Of a stretch of DNA of 64,000 nucleotides, positions 23,301-35,500 are shown in pieces. The position numbers were made by a program, and so were the translations under genes. This DNA comes from Hsuehochloa calcarea (taxonomy: Eukaryota > Streptophyta > Magnoliopsida > Poales > Poaceae): assembly GCA_036346395.1 (NCBI GenBank), contig CM070599.1, positions 13,445,232-13,509,231 on the forward strand. The letters are read 5' to 3'. The notes under the pieces were generated by a model. The model saw only the letters and a list, made by a program, of their open reading frames with translations, was not told the DNA's origin and did not search any database. How positions within the stretch are numbered: the first letter of the stretch is position 1; every line of letters begins with the position of its first letter.

Positions 23301-25501
23301 TACTTCAGAAAAAATCAAATCTTCGGCCGCGACTTTTAGGTAGTGATGATGTAACATTACTTGTTGGTTTGTGCTTGGATTGACGGGACCACTGGGTACT
23401 GCAGATAAGGGAGTCGCGACCGAAGGTGTCGCTGGTGGTGCGGATGGCTGCGTCAGTGGCCAACTACGACTACATCATGGACTGGGAGTTCCAGATGGAC
23501 GGCCTCATACGGATCAAGGTGAGTGAGATCGTCTCCTCCTGGCTCTTCTCATCTCCGTCCCACCCGCACGTGCCACTTGTGTGGCACACACGTGTGAAAG
23601 GAAGGTACACGTGTCAGTTGTAGCTGACAGAGCAAGAAAGGTCATCAGGTCACACAAATCTGACCAAATCAACTAAAACTTGTACTTCATCAAACACTGT
23701 AAGTATTATTCAGATAAAGTACAATAGTGGAGCATGATCTATCCATCTACCGATTGCTGCCGAATTAACTTATGAAGAAAATTGTTCTGCGAATTAACTT
23801 ATGAAGAAAATTGTTCTGCAAGTGTCTATATAGAGGAGCTGAGCCTTGCTCAGTTGGTGTGGGGCCAGGTGACAAGTGTGCCATCTAGCCCACTCGCGCT
23901 TGAGTGTCCGGGTTTGCTTACGTAGCTAGTTTCTTTAGTGAAAATCGGGAGAGATAAGTACCCCTTGGGTCAAAAAAAAAAAAGTGTCCATATACTAACT
24001 AGGTTGCTGCAGGTAGATTCTCATGGGCCCACAGATTTGATTCCTAAGAAAATATCATGGGTTCTTGCTAGTGGAGCTTCACGTCATAGAATGGCCACAT
24101 CAATTGGACCCATAGCTAGAGCTGCATCATCCTTGCTAGTAGCAAGTACCCAATTTGACAAAACAAAAAGGAGTGTCATTTTCGTCCCTTTGATTTGCCA
24201 ATAAAATTTGCCCAATGTCCAGGAGAAGAAGTATGTGGGAGCACGCAAGCATATCCTCTTGATTCCCTGCGTAGTGCATGTCACTGTTCTCATCTTCTGT
24301 TCAGGATTAGAAAATAAGCAACAACTTAGTTGTTCTTATCTATGGAGAATTCGGATCCATGTAGTGTACAAACTGCGGCTAATTGTGTTCGTACATTTAG
24401 CATTGCTGTTTGATTCATTGAAATATTGAACTCAAGTCTGGCTAGCTCATGGTGCCATGACGACTATGGCAGGTTGGGCTCAGTGGGATCCTCCTGGTGA
24501 AGGGCACGCCCTACTCCCACATGAACCAGGTCCGGCAGAACGAGGACATGCACGGCACCCTCCTCTCCGAGAACGTCGTCGGCGTCATCCACGACCACTA
24601 CGTCACCTTCCGCCTCGACATGGACGTCGACGGCGAAGACAACTCCTTCGTCCGGGTCGAGATGGCCCGCCAGGACACGGCGCCCGGCGAGTCCCCCCGG
24701 AGGAGCTACATCAAGGCCACCCGGCACGTCGCGAGCACAGAGAAGGACGCCCAGGTCCGCCTGAAGCTCTACGAGCCGGCCGAGTTCCACGTCGTCAACC
24801 CGTCGAAGAAGACGCGGGTCGGGAACCCCGTCGGCTATAAAGTCGTCCCCGCCGGCACCGCCGGTAGCTTGCTGGACCCCGAGGACCCTCCACAGAAGAG
24901 GGGTGCATTCACAAACAATCAGGTGAGATATTGCTTGTAACCAAATTCAGGCTTAGGATACAATTCATTAAGAAGGCATACACGTACAAATGAAGAAAAA
25001 AGAGTCTATAGGAGAATGAGAACCTAACTCCAGAAGCATATATGTGACATTATAACCAAAGAAACTGTATGTAGCTATGTTTTTGGTATTCCTTTGTGCA
25101 ACAGATTTGGGTGACACCCTACAACAAAAGCGAGGAATGGGCCGGTGGGCTGTTCGTGTACCAGAGCAAAGGGGAGGACACACTGGCTACTTGGTCTGAG
25201 AGGTATGTATATACGTACACTTCAGGTGCTGATCCTTCAACTGCAGAATCGTGTCGTCTGAATGTCCTGTCACCTGATTACGTGGACGAGCAGGGACCGC
25301 CCGATCGATAATAGGGACCTGGTGCTGTGGTACACGCTGGGGTTCCACCACATCCCGTGCCAGGAGGACTTCCCCATCATGCCCACCGTGTCGTCCAGCT
25401 TCGACCTCAAGCCGGTCAACTTCTTCGAGAGCAACCCCATCCTCAAGCAGCGGCCGACCCAGGGGAACGACCTGCCGGTCTGCACGGCCGCCGCCGCCTG
25501 A
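20308..25501 (+). CDS. Copper amine oxidase (primary-amine oxidase), 743 aa, five exons
   Basis: Exons are 20308-21669, 23405-23518, 24473-24922, 25105-25202 and 25294-25501; all introns are GT-AG and the phases join without a shift. The enzyme oxidises primary amines (for example putrescine) to aldehyde, H2O2 and ammonia using Cu(II) and topaquinone. Residues 1-30 form a signal anchor (short polar start, then a Leu/Val/Ala-rich run), suggesting entry to the secretory pathway or apoplast. N2/N3-like domains precede the catalytic domain. The catalytic base is Asp387 in YMDAGEYGFG. The topaquinone precursor is Tyr475 in ANYDYIMDWEF. Copper ligands are His532 and His534 (IHDHY) and His694 in the family signature TLGFHHIPCQEDFP. 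Length fits plant enzymes (about 650-770 aa). Exon 1 is very GC-rich, as in many grass genes. No lesion was seen. Confidence 0.93.
21670..23404 (+). other. Large first intron of the amine oxidase gene
   Basis: This 1735-bp intron has a GTAAGT donor and a CTGCAG acceptor. A block at about 21755-21840 (GTGCCATGACAAACGCAGCTG ... AAGGTGA) recurs diverged at about 22648-22745, marking an old internal duplication. A short CA microsatellite lies at about 22007-22024. Confidence 0.6.
23762..23819. repeat. Perfect 29-bp tandem duplication in intron 2
   Basis: The unit GAATTAACTTATGAAGAAAA + TTGTTCTGC occurs twice back to back with no mismatch (23762-23790 and 23791-23819). Lack of divergence suggests a recent event. 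Confidence 0.9.
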
Positions 25502-25742
25502 TACGATCGACGACGATCGATTCTCCGGTACATCATTCGATATGTATGCATCTATCTAGGATCTTGTTCATGGTGAATTAATGGATGTTTCGGTACATCT
25601 ATCGATCGATTTGGAGCCGTGGTTGTGTGCTCTAGCGCACTAGTACGTAGCTGTATGTACTGTGCTGTATGATCGTGTACTGATCAGAACTTGAGACTGA
25701 ACACGGAGCGTTTCTCGTGATATAGTGAAAGTACATGTCATT

Positions 25743-27800
25743 CACTACTACATAAAAAAAAAATCTTTACAGACAGTTCAAAAACGTCATCATAGATAGT
25801 TTTGTGAGCCGTCTGAATTTATGGGTAAGTAATGACATGAGTTCATCACAGTTGGTTTTCGAACCGTCTGTGATGTAGACGACTATCACAGACGGTTTGT
25901 AGATGAAATCGTCTGTGATAGTTGACTATTACAGACGGTTTGTAGATTAAACCATCAGACGGTTTGTAGATGAAACCATCTGTGAGAGCAGATGTATCAC
26001 AGACGGTATGTCCTAAGAAACCGTCTGTGATATTCTTTTGTATTGCTAAATATATTTCTGTTTGTTGGTTAGCCTCAGGAAATACTACTCATGCCCTCTG
26101 AAATAAGCTGAAGCACAACAAGTACATGTATACATCAAATTCACATTCATTTCAGAAACAAGCACATCCAATTCACATTCATTTCAGAAACAATCATATC
26201 CAATTCACAAATCAATTAACTAAAATTAATCATTCATGTACATTTATACATATGTACCATTAAGTTCATTCTACATTGTGGAACTTTCCATTTGGATTTA
26301 TGCCCTCATGGTTCAAGAATGACGTAAATTGTCCTCAAATGTTTATGAGTCGAATTGCTCCAACGCAGCTTATATCGATACTCGCAACTTGTCGCTAGGA
26401 AGATTAAATTCGTGCATATATAAATTGATAAATATGAAATAATTATTGCAAGATTGACAAATATGAAGATCGTTGGTCATCGCGGAACCGACGAGGAGTT
26501 CCATGTTATGGCAAACATAGTATCCACAGATGTTGCAGGCCGGTGGCTGTTGGTGGCACTATAAAAATAAAATTGGTTAGTTCAAGAGGCGTTACTACGA
26601 AGTGTTATATAGGATTAATGTGTACTAGCTAATACCGGGAAATTTAGATCATGCCGCAGAATACTTTCCTGGCTTACCTATCGATTAGCATAGTACATGG
26701 CGAATGACCTACGTGATTTCAAGAAGTTAGCCTTAGCCATTGCAAAGGAAGAAAAGACTACAATAGAGTTATCTACGGAGGAAATGTGTTTACCTATCTA
26801 TTAATTGTCTGACAATTGTGAAGTCGTGTGTGGCCCTCTTTAGTGAATCTAGGTATATTACCATATTCTATTTTGGTATAATTACAATTAGAATTCAGTG
26901 GAACCTATACATGTATGTTGCTATGGTTATTAAATCTAAGTTTGTGTTGCTTATAAAGTAAAAATCAACAAGTATAGCCACTAGTGCAGCACTTACTCTT
27001 AGTTGTAGGGCAAAAGTATGAATTCATTGTCGCGATGAGCCAATAATAACTCTGCTATGTAATCCTCAATGAATTTTGCATTCTACATGATGGTTTGCAA
27101 GGAGACCAAGTGTGGGTCGATAAAACCTACTGGTGAATTCCTTAATTCCGCTTTAGAAATCATGTGTGTGTGTATGGAACATATCTAGTGCTAATGGGTA
27201 ATTGAGTGCTAAGATGCTAATGACAATAAGATTTTAACAAACCAAAAATTTCCATTACCCCATGTAAGCCTAAACTTTCCTACATCCCGATCATGAGCAG
27301 CAAAAAAGAAAATACCACGAACGAATGGACCTAGAGAATGAAACGAGAGAGCCTAAGGCACATGATGTATGAGCTCACCTTGTGCTGCTGCTTACGTTCG
27401 ACGACGACATGCTTCTTGGCGGCTAGAGAAGAGACACAACGAAGGACCTCAGGAGTTGGAGTAGGGATCATCAAAGACTAGATCGAGGACAACTACGACA
27501 AGGATGGCTTGCTTGAGATCAAGGTCACCGAGGATGGCTTGTTACGGTTGAACGGCAGCCAGGGGGCCTCGGGAGGGCGACAATACAGTAGGGAGGCGAA
27601 AGGGACGGTTGTAGCATGGTCGTGTGAGGGGAGGCATCGAGAGTTTTACCAAGAGAAGGCAACACAGAGGCGTAGGGATAGGGACCATGGAAGGGCAGCA
27701 CCTCAGGGGGGAGGCGGAGCATGGCGTAGGGTGGCGGTGTTCGAGGGATTTGAGGAGGTCGGCGTGAGAGGTTGGGGAATTTTGTTTCTTAGGAGCATCC
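25743..27800. mobile_element. CACTA-like (En/Spm) element, left end and probable body
   Basis: CACTACTACATAAAAAAAA at 25743 is a CACTA-type terminus. It is followed within about 300 bp by at least nine copies, in both orientations, of the subterminal motif ACAGACGGTT/AACCGTCTGT (25775-26035). A tandem block around CCAATTCACATTCATTTCAG lies at 26130-26200. I found no transposase ORF and no matching TAGTG terminus, so the right boundary is only a guess and the element is non-autonomous or truncated. The ORF at 27509-27967 has no recognisable domain. It starts about 240 bp downstream of the amine oxidase stop codon. Confidence 0.55.
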
Positions 27801-29588
27801 TAATTTTTACTCGACCACGCCAGAGTTTTCATCTACCGTGCCCAAATATTGAACTCCTGTGGAGCTCACGGGGTTTCCCCTCCGTGCTAGAAATTTGGTC
27901 TTGTGGTCTTACCGAATGCCCGATAGACATTCAATCGGTGCATATTTTTTCTGCAAATAGTTTCTAAGTAAAAAAGAAATACTATTATCGATGCATACAC
28001 TTCGCTTCATTTTGCTCGCCTTCACCGGCAAATCTTTTGTCCTTGATGATATCTCGCTGGCTTGCTCCTCGCCGCTTTGTTCAATCGTGGCGGACATGAC
28101 TTGTTACACGACGCCACTTATGGCGCCTCACCTCCCATCTCCCTTTTGGCAACCTCGCCACATAAAAAAAAACTTTTAGCTTCAAAAATAGAACCTGGTG
28201 GTTTTGGACTTTCTCCAACCAAATTCCAAAACATTGACCACAGGCACGGTGATCGATTTACACCAACGCTGCGGCTCGAGCCGGCTCACTAGCCTCACCG
28301 ATGCTGAAATTGGCAATCTAACTCGAGCGGAGTCGCCAATGTGCGATGCGTCAAGGGAATGGTGGCGGCAAATGGGTTTTTTGGGACGGGGAAGTAGGGA
28401 GAGGCATCGCAGGGCTCAACTCAACCGCGTGGCGAGCAAAGTTGGACAATGGTCAAAGAGTGTGGAGGGTAATGAGTAGCAAGCGGTCGGGACTTCGTGA
28501 GTAGAGCTAGAGGCGGTGGCGAAGTCAGTGAGGTGGGAGTAGAGTTGGAACTTGAGCCGTGTTTTTTTGGCCGTCAAGTACGCCGGCATCGACGACACGC
28601 GCTTTAAGCACGCAGACGTCACGACACGCGGTGAGTGCCAAGACGGCACTCAGACGACAAATGGTCGGGTCGGCTCGAGAATGCGGCCGTTAGGCAAGAC
28701 GGCACGACGATCGCTTGGGCCGTGTTTGGGCCGGTACGACACGAAATAGACCCAACATTTTCGTTCTAGCCTAATCCCTCCCTCAGTCTGGTCCAATCAC
28801 TCCCCTACACCGCCCTAGCCCAACCAATCATCCCCTTCTGCCACCCGACCTGAACCACACAGGTGTCTTTGTCTTCCTGGACGGCGGCGGTGGCGGGTTT
28901 CGTCTTCTCAGACGTCTATAGTTACTTAGGGCCGGACTTGGGCCGGCACGGCACGATCCCGACACGGCGGGCTTTGCGCCGTGCCTGGGCCTGACTAGAG
29001 GTGATACGGACCGGCAAGCAGACGGCGGGATGATCACCGAGCCGTACGCGGCATTCACGACGCGCATCCAAGACGATAGACTTCGAGCCATCTTTGAAAG
29101 GCATCAGATCGTCAATGCCCACCTCTAGGTGGGAGCTAGGTCATGGCATCGGAGGTGGAAGGCTGGAAGAAAACTCGGGGACGAGGCTGTGGGATAGGAT
29201 GCAGATTGGGGTGCACACAAATCGAACGGTTATAGTGCGTGTATGCAAACTAATAATTTCGACCATCTCTTAACGGAGGAAGTAGTTTCTATTATCGATA
29301 GTCAAAAGTGTGTTGGTACTACAGTATTCCCACTTATATGGGCTGGGCTTGTTTAGGCCGGACATGGGTCCACTCAGGCCCAAACGGAACAGGCGTGGAC
29401 AGCGTCTGGAGCAAGAAAGGTTGCGGCTAAAGCACGCGGAGACGCGCCCCGTCCTCCTCATCAGCCATCCAGCATCGCCCACTCACTCCACCGAGAAGTC
29501 CAAACCCGTCACGCAAAACCCCTAGACGCCGGCGCCGAGCGTAGCATCTCCACCGCCTCGTCCACCTCGCGTTCGCCTCGCCCGACAG
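27801..29588. other. Intergenic region upstream of eRF3
   Basis: I recognise no gene. At 28550-28750 and 28925-29005 it is dense in GGGCCGG/GCACGGC motifs, resembling ends of hAT-family elements in grasses; this is a weak, family-level resemblance. The last 300 bp should contain the eRF3 promoter and 5' UTR, but I see no clear TATA box. Confidence 0.4.
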
Positions 29589-32500
29589 ATGGAGCACTAC
29601 GCGCACTCCGAGGCGCTGCCAGCCTCGTCGCCGGCCCCTCCGCCCGCTGCCCAGGATGATGCCGCCGTCGACGACTGGGCGCGCGACGACGCCGAGCTGA
29701 TGGCCGTGGATTCGCACCACTCCGGCGCCCCCGCGGAGGGGGGCGATGCCGTGGTGGATGCTGCTCCTCCCTCGCCCCCGGCAGAAGGTCCCCTCTCCTC
29801 TCTATCTTCCTCTCTCTCTCTCTCCCGCTACGCTGTTCCGTGGTTGCTGCGCTTAGATCTGACCTCGTTCGGCGCCGATCTGTCGTGCTGGCACGCTCGA
29901 TTGCGTCGTTGTCTAGGTTTAGGAGGGTTAGTAGTGGTTGTGTGGGTTGCCGCTGCGGGAAAAGGGGTGAGCAGGATTATCATGATTAGATAGTGGCGAT
30001 TTCTGCTTGTTCGATTGGGGTATAGAAGAACAAGAAGGCGAAATTCAGTTACTAGATCTTACTTACTTCACGCTAGACACCCGTTTGTATTCTTAGAGTA
30101 TATGTGATGTTTAGGCATGGTATATATATGTGGTTCTGAGTCTCTGTTAGTTATATGATGTCCATCCATTGGATGGCTGGATGCTAAGGTCTAAGGGGCA
30201 GTGGTTTGTAGCTGGTACTGCTTCTGTTCGTTTTGTTGGTTCGTGATTCCATGTGCTGTCCTTGAAAAGTTTAAATTAGCTGGTGTTTTGATGTCATTTG
30301 CTTGGTCAGTGTACAAATAGGACATGCATGTTCAATGGTGTGCGTAAATAGATAATCCGTTGAGAGTGAGACTTTCCTTGAGTCCAAATAAGGGCACTTC
30401 CGACAAATATGGTTCTCAATTCCTCTGCCTGTTAGTGTTAGCTTTTCGTTGAAAGATAATTTTGTGCAACACTATGGCCATGCATTTATAGACCTTTATT
30501 ACTGAGTTGCGAGTAGAAAATTAAAATTGTAATGAAGGGCAAAAACTACTAAAAAGGAACAGAAAACGTATAAAAACTTCCATATAGAGCTGCGTGATCT
30601 GCACTTGGAAACATGCATACTTGAAAAATTGGCAACAGACAAGTTTTTCTTGGTCCCAAGCCGTGTGTGGACACCACTTTGAACTTTCCTAAACTGTCTG
30701 ATTTTCTTGTAACTGTAGGATCTTTCTATAGCTGACAATAAACATGGACAGAATAGCTACCGAGTTAGTCCAACTCAATCTCCAAGTCTCCATTAAATCC
30801 ATGTTTCCTTGCACAGAACAAGTCCAAGCACAGGCAGGACAATCTTTGCTTAAGTTTCTTTTTGATGTGTTCCCACAAGGAAACTAGGGTCTTTTTTTTG
30901 TTGGTTCCGTCTTGTACCCACGTGGCACTAATACTCATTGCGTATGCAATCAGGCCTGACCCCTCTAAGAATCCAAACATATAGGCTTGCTAGGGGCCTT
31001 TTGCCCCCCTTCCTGTTCATTCTTGCCTGATCTAGGAGCATGTGGCCCTATGCTGATATCAGCATTACATTAGCTGTGCATTAACCCATGACTGTCTCCA
31101 TAAAGAAACAATGCACAACAAAGTTATACCACTAAGGTTTTCAAAACTTTGGGTGGCTGTAGTTCTTCAACCAAATGTCTGATTAACAACCTGGTTAAAC
31201 TGTTGTGCTCGTTTCAATGATCTCAACATTGTGACCAATTGACCATATTGAATATCTTCTCACTCTAGCTCGGGTTTGCAAGCTGTTCTGTGGGTGCATC
31301 AACTTCCTTTCCCATTGACAGAATAGAATGTTATGACATATTTAGTTTGGTAAGTGTAACTAGCCAACATAATGACATCCCTGTGATTATGGTTATTGCT
31401 CTTGAGAGATGACTTCGATTTCTTTATGAATTAATCTAATGATTATGATGCCAAGTCTATGATTTTCTTTGGAATTTTTCTGTCTAAAATTCTTTTTTTT
31501 TTGTTGGAAAAATTGAAGATGATATTTTTAGGTGCATGTTGGAAATATTTTTCTTAATGCTGAATTCAAGTAGTGGCTGGAAAAAGCATATTATTATTTT
31601 TTTGGCTCAGATATTTCCTGTATCCATGTGAGACTTCACTCAGAATCTTATCAGCCTGCAATAGTCGTTTTTACTGTATTAGGGAAACCTCAAACTTCTT
31701 GCCACCTCCTAAATAAATTTTGTACTTCTGCTAGTGGTGATACGTCGTATAGTTGTAGTCTGAAGTTCTTGATCACTGTGTGCTAACCTGTGATTTGCAC
31801 TATGTACTTTCAGGTGTCAAAGAAATTCAGTCATCTCTTCAGTCCTTGGACTTGAAGACAAATGGTATGTATGAAACCATTGTTCAGGTTGTTACTGCAG
31901 TTATGGTTATCAAGAACTCAAATAAAAAGTTATACCCATTGTTATTTTGTGTCTTCATTTCTTGCAATTTTTGGCAAATGGCAACCTGTTTTTCTACATG
32001 TAACAGTAAGACTTTTAACTATCAGATGGAAGTAATTCAAGATGCAATTCCCATCACACTATTGTTAATTTAGATAATGTACTTCATTTAAAAGCTGATA
32101 CTAATTTAACTGAGGGAAACAATTTATTCTCTCTTTTTCCATATAGCACAAAGGCAACTTTCTGGAGAGGCAGATGACCCGGATGGTTTCTTGCATTTAA
32201 TTTTTGTGTATTTTATTCCTTTTGGGTGCCATGAACTATTGCAACAAAAAATTTAGGCACCTAACCTTTTAGTTTCTATGATGGGCCTTTTATCTGTATG
32301 ACAGTAACAAGATCATTGTCAATTTGTCACTGTTTATTGCGCCTGTATTTTTACCCCTGTGAGTATAGACTCTTGTGCAAGCCTAACTTTTGCATGGATC
32401 CAGTTGCTGCACATGAGGATGCTCAAGTAGTAGATGAGGAAGAGGAAACAAGGCGCCATTTGAATGTGGTTTTCATTGGCCATGTTGGTAAGTCTTGTTT

Positions 32501-35500
32501 TCTTACTGCTTACTTTCTTTCAACCTTTTTTCAGTCTTAGCCAGATATGTGCATAATTTTTTTTTGTAGCTGATTACTGATGATTTTTTGTTGTGTCTTT
32601 TGTGGAGTGTCTGACATAGTATGATTTGTGTCATAACACACGATGAATAGAATTTATGCTCTTCTTGCGAGGGTCATGATTCGATGTAACTGATGGTTAG
32701 AATTGGGACTATTTTATCCTTTATTCATGCTTTAATGGAGATTGGAAGACACATATTTTAGGTGTTGGCACTGTAGTTCTTTTCATAGATGATGCTTCGC
32801 AGATGTTTCCTCTCAGCTGGTTATAATCTGTGGTTCTGTGCAAGGAAGTATTAACCAAATTAGCAGATCCATCTAAGCAAACAAAGTAGGACTTTTCATT
32901 TAGAGAAATGGATGTGCCACATATGCTTGTCTTGGCTATTAGATGTCAATATTACTGGGCTGGTTGTCTGGTTGATACGCCTGCTTAGAATACCTAGCTT
33001 GTAGGTCCAAAGTATGTTTATCTTGTTCCGATTTCATATTCTTTTGCTTATGGAATAGTCATCTGATACACCAGCTTATTGTTCTTGACTGTCTTTTCTT
33101 CTGCTACGGTAGACCTGTTGCTGCATTTATATTTCTGCTAATTTTTTATTCTGATTTTTGATATGCTGTGTTCTTAATATTTCCATATTCAATGAATGGC
33201 ACTTGTGTTCTGTGAGTTGCTTTCTTCACTAGTAATGGTGTTAATGAATATACTTAATCTTATTTTCGTTGTTTCATGGTTCCAGATGCTGGCAAATCAA
33301 CTGCTGGAGGGCAAATATTATTCTTGAGTGGTCAAGTTGATGACCGGACCATCCAGAAATATGAAAAGGAAGCAAAGGATAAAAGCCGAGAAAGCTGGTG
33401 AGTACTAGTTCCTTTGCGTTGCAAATAAGTTTTGTGCAATATTTGGCAAATAAGTTTGAATAAGACGCCTTTCCAGTGTAAACAAACACATGTTTTTTCT
33501 TCTTTTTTATGCTCATTCGGAGCATCTTTTATTTGTTATTTAGAAAGCCCCATGCCCAACCAGAAAAGAATTCTGGCTTTGTCTGATGTCTGTTTATTTG
33601 GGGGTTGCCAATACTTGACTTTTCAATTCACTTTACTGCTACATATTATGATTTATAATCTGAATACTTGCAGGTACATGGCTTACATTATGGACACAAA
33701 TGAGGAAGAGCGAGTTAAGGTATCTCTTTCATATTGATTGTTGTTGGCTGCTTCATCATTAGAGTTTTAGAGCTCTATTAAAAATTGTTTCATGGTGTTG
33801 AAAGTTGAATCGCCTTATTTGTTGAGGAACAATTTGTTTTTATGATTGTTTTTATGATTTGTCTAATTAGTTTGCTCTAGCTTGATGCATACTCCAAACT
33901 GTAGTTAACAACAAATAGTATTTTATTCTGCTTGCTGATAAGATTCTCTCTAGGTGCCTTTGTCTTGCTAATTTGCTAGGCTGGTGTTTACTCATGATAG
34001 TTATTTATATTTTTGTACTTTTTTCCATGTCTTCAGGGGAAGACTGTTGAAGTTGGTAGAGCCCACTTTGAGACAGAAAATACAAGATTCACTATTTTAG
34101 ACGCACCGGTATTTTTCTTTCGCTATGTTACATATGATACTAATATAATTCCATATGCTTGTTAGGTTGTTTATTATTTTGCATGACAGTGTACTAATCC
34201 TCAAGAGCTTCTCTTTTTTAATTGTACATAATTTTAGCTGTTTATGTTCTTGCGGAATCTATTTTGCTGATTTTGACTAATGACTATGTGATCAACCCGA
34301 ACACTGGATAGATTGCTTCTAAGGACATTTTCTTATAATTTCAGGTTCATTCGTGGATAAGTTTTACTAGATGAGTAATGACTTGACGAAAGTTGTTATC
34401 AAATAGGATTGACTTGTCATTAGACTTGTTTAAGGCCAGGGCCAGGCATGGATTCGGGCTGGGCCTGGAAAAGCCTGGCCTGGCCCGACAAGGCCAAGCC
34501 TGAAAATTCATTTATAATTATTTTTTGAATAAAATTATTATTTTTATTATGTTTTCGGTCTTTGGGCTGGGCCCGTAGGCCAGAAACTTGGGCCCGATCC
34601 CAGAAAAATAAGCCTAGTTGGGCTGCCCATGAACAGGTGTACCTGTTATTTTATGGGTTTGCAATTGCATATTTGCATTTATGCAAGAAAATCGTGCCAT
34701 GAGACCATGTTTTAGATGAATATTTAAGTACGTATACATAACATGATTGTGGAAACAAAAGATTTAACATATCTGTATTACTTAAAAGAAGGAATTGGTA
34801 GCGGTCCGTTCTCTCTCATGCGATGTGAGCCGTTATATCTATCTTTCTTCGTGAGATGTGAACCGTTAGCTCTTGTTCTTTCTCGGTTTCTCATGTGCGT
34901 ACGGTTGGTCACTCATAACCTCATCTCTATTCCCCCCACACCCCAACTGCCCAAGCTGGTGCGCAAGAAGCCCAAAGATTCCATCGATCTTTCTAAGAAC
35001 GGGTTGTCGGCGGATCACTTGCATTGTAGACTGAGCACGACGACGATTGACGAGATATGATTTTTTTAATCTGTAGCAAAGCACGGGCATTGGACTAGTA
35101 TAACAATTAAGGCCGAAGCGAAAACTGTTTAACATTAGGAAATGTGCTATGATTTAATCCTTTTCCAGCTAAATTGCTTTGTTTCTATTGAAATAATTGA
35201 ACTTCTGGTTATCATGTTTACACTCATACATGACGAGCACGGATTCTTGTATTTGTCTTTGAATAGTCAAGGATTCATCATCGTTCTGATTAATTCCTTT
35301 GTTGACGACACCAATGTTCTGCTTCATGCTTAGATCTTGTACTTGTTAGGTGGACATATTTGTGTATCATTCACAGTTGGTATTTTCCACTGTGCCCAGC
35401 ATATGACTTCACACACACATATTCACCTCTGTTTACACATTTAATTCTTTGCTGATGATGCTTTCTTGTGTGACTGGTTTACCTGCAATCGCTGATGAGC

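Noticed and set aside
27509..27967. 152-codon ORF downstream of the amine oxidase gene
   Set aside because: There is no recognisable domain; it lies within a probable CACTA-like element, and a non-coding internal region is the simpler reading.
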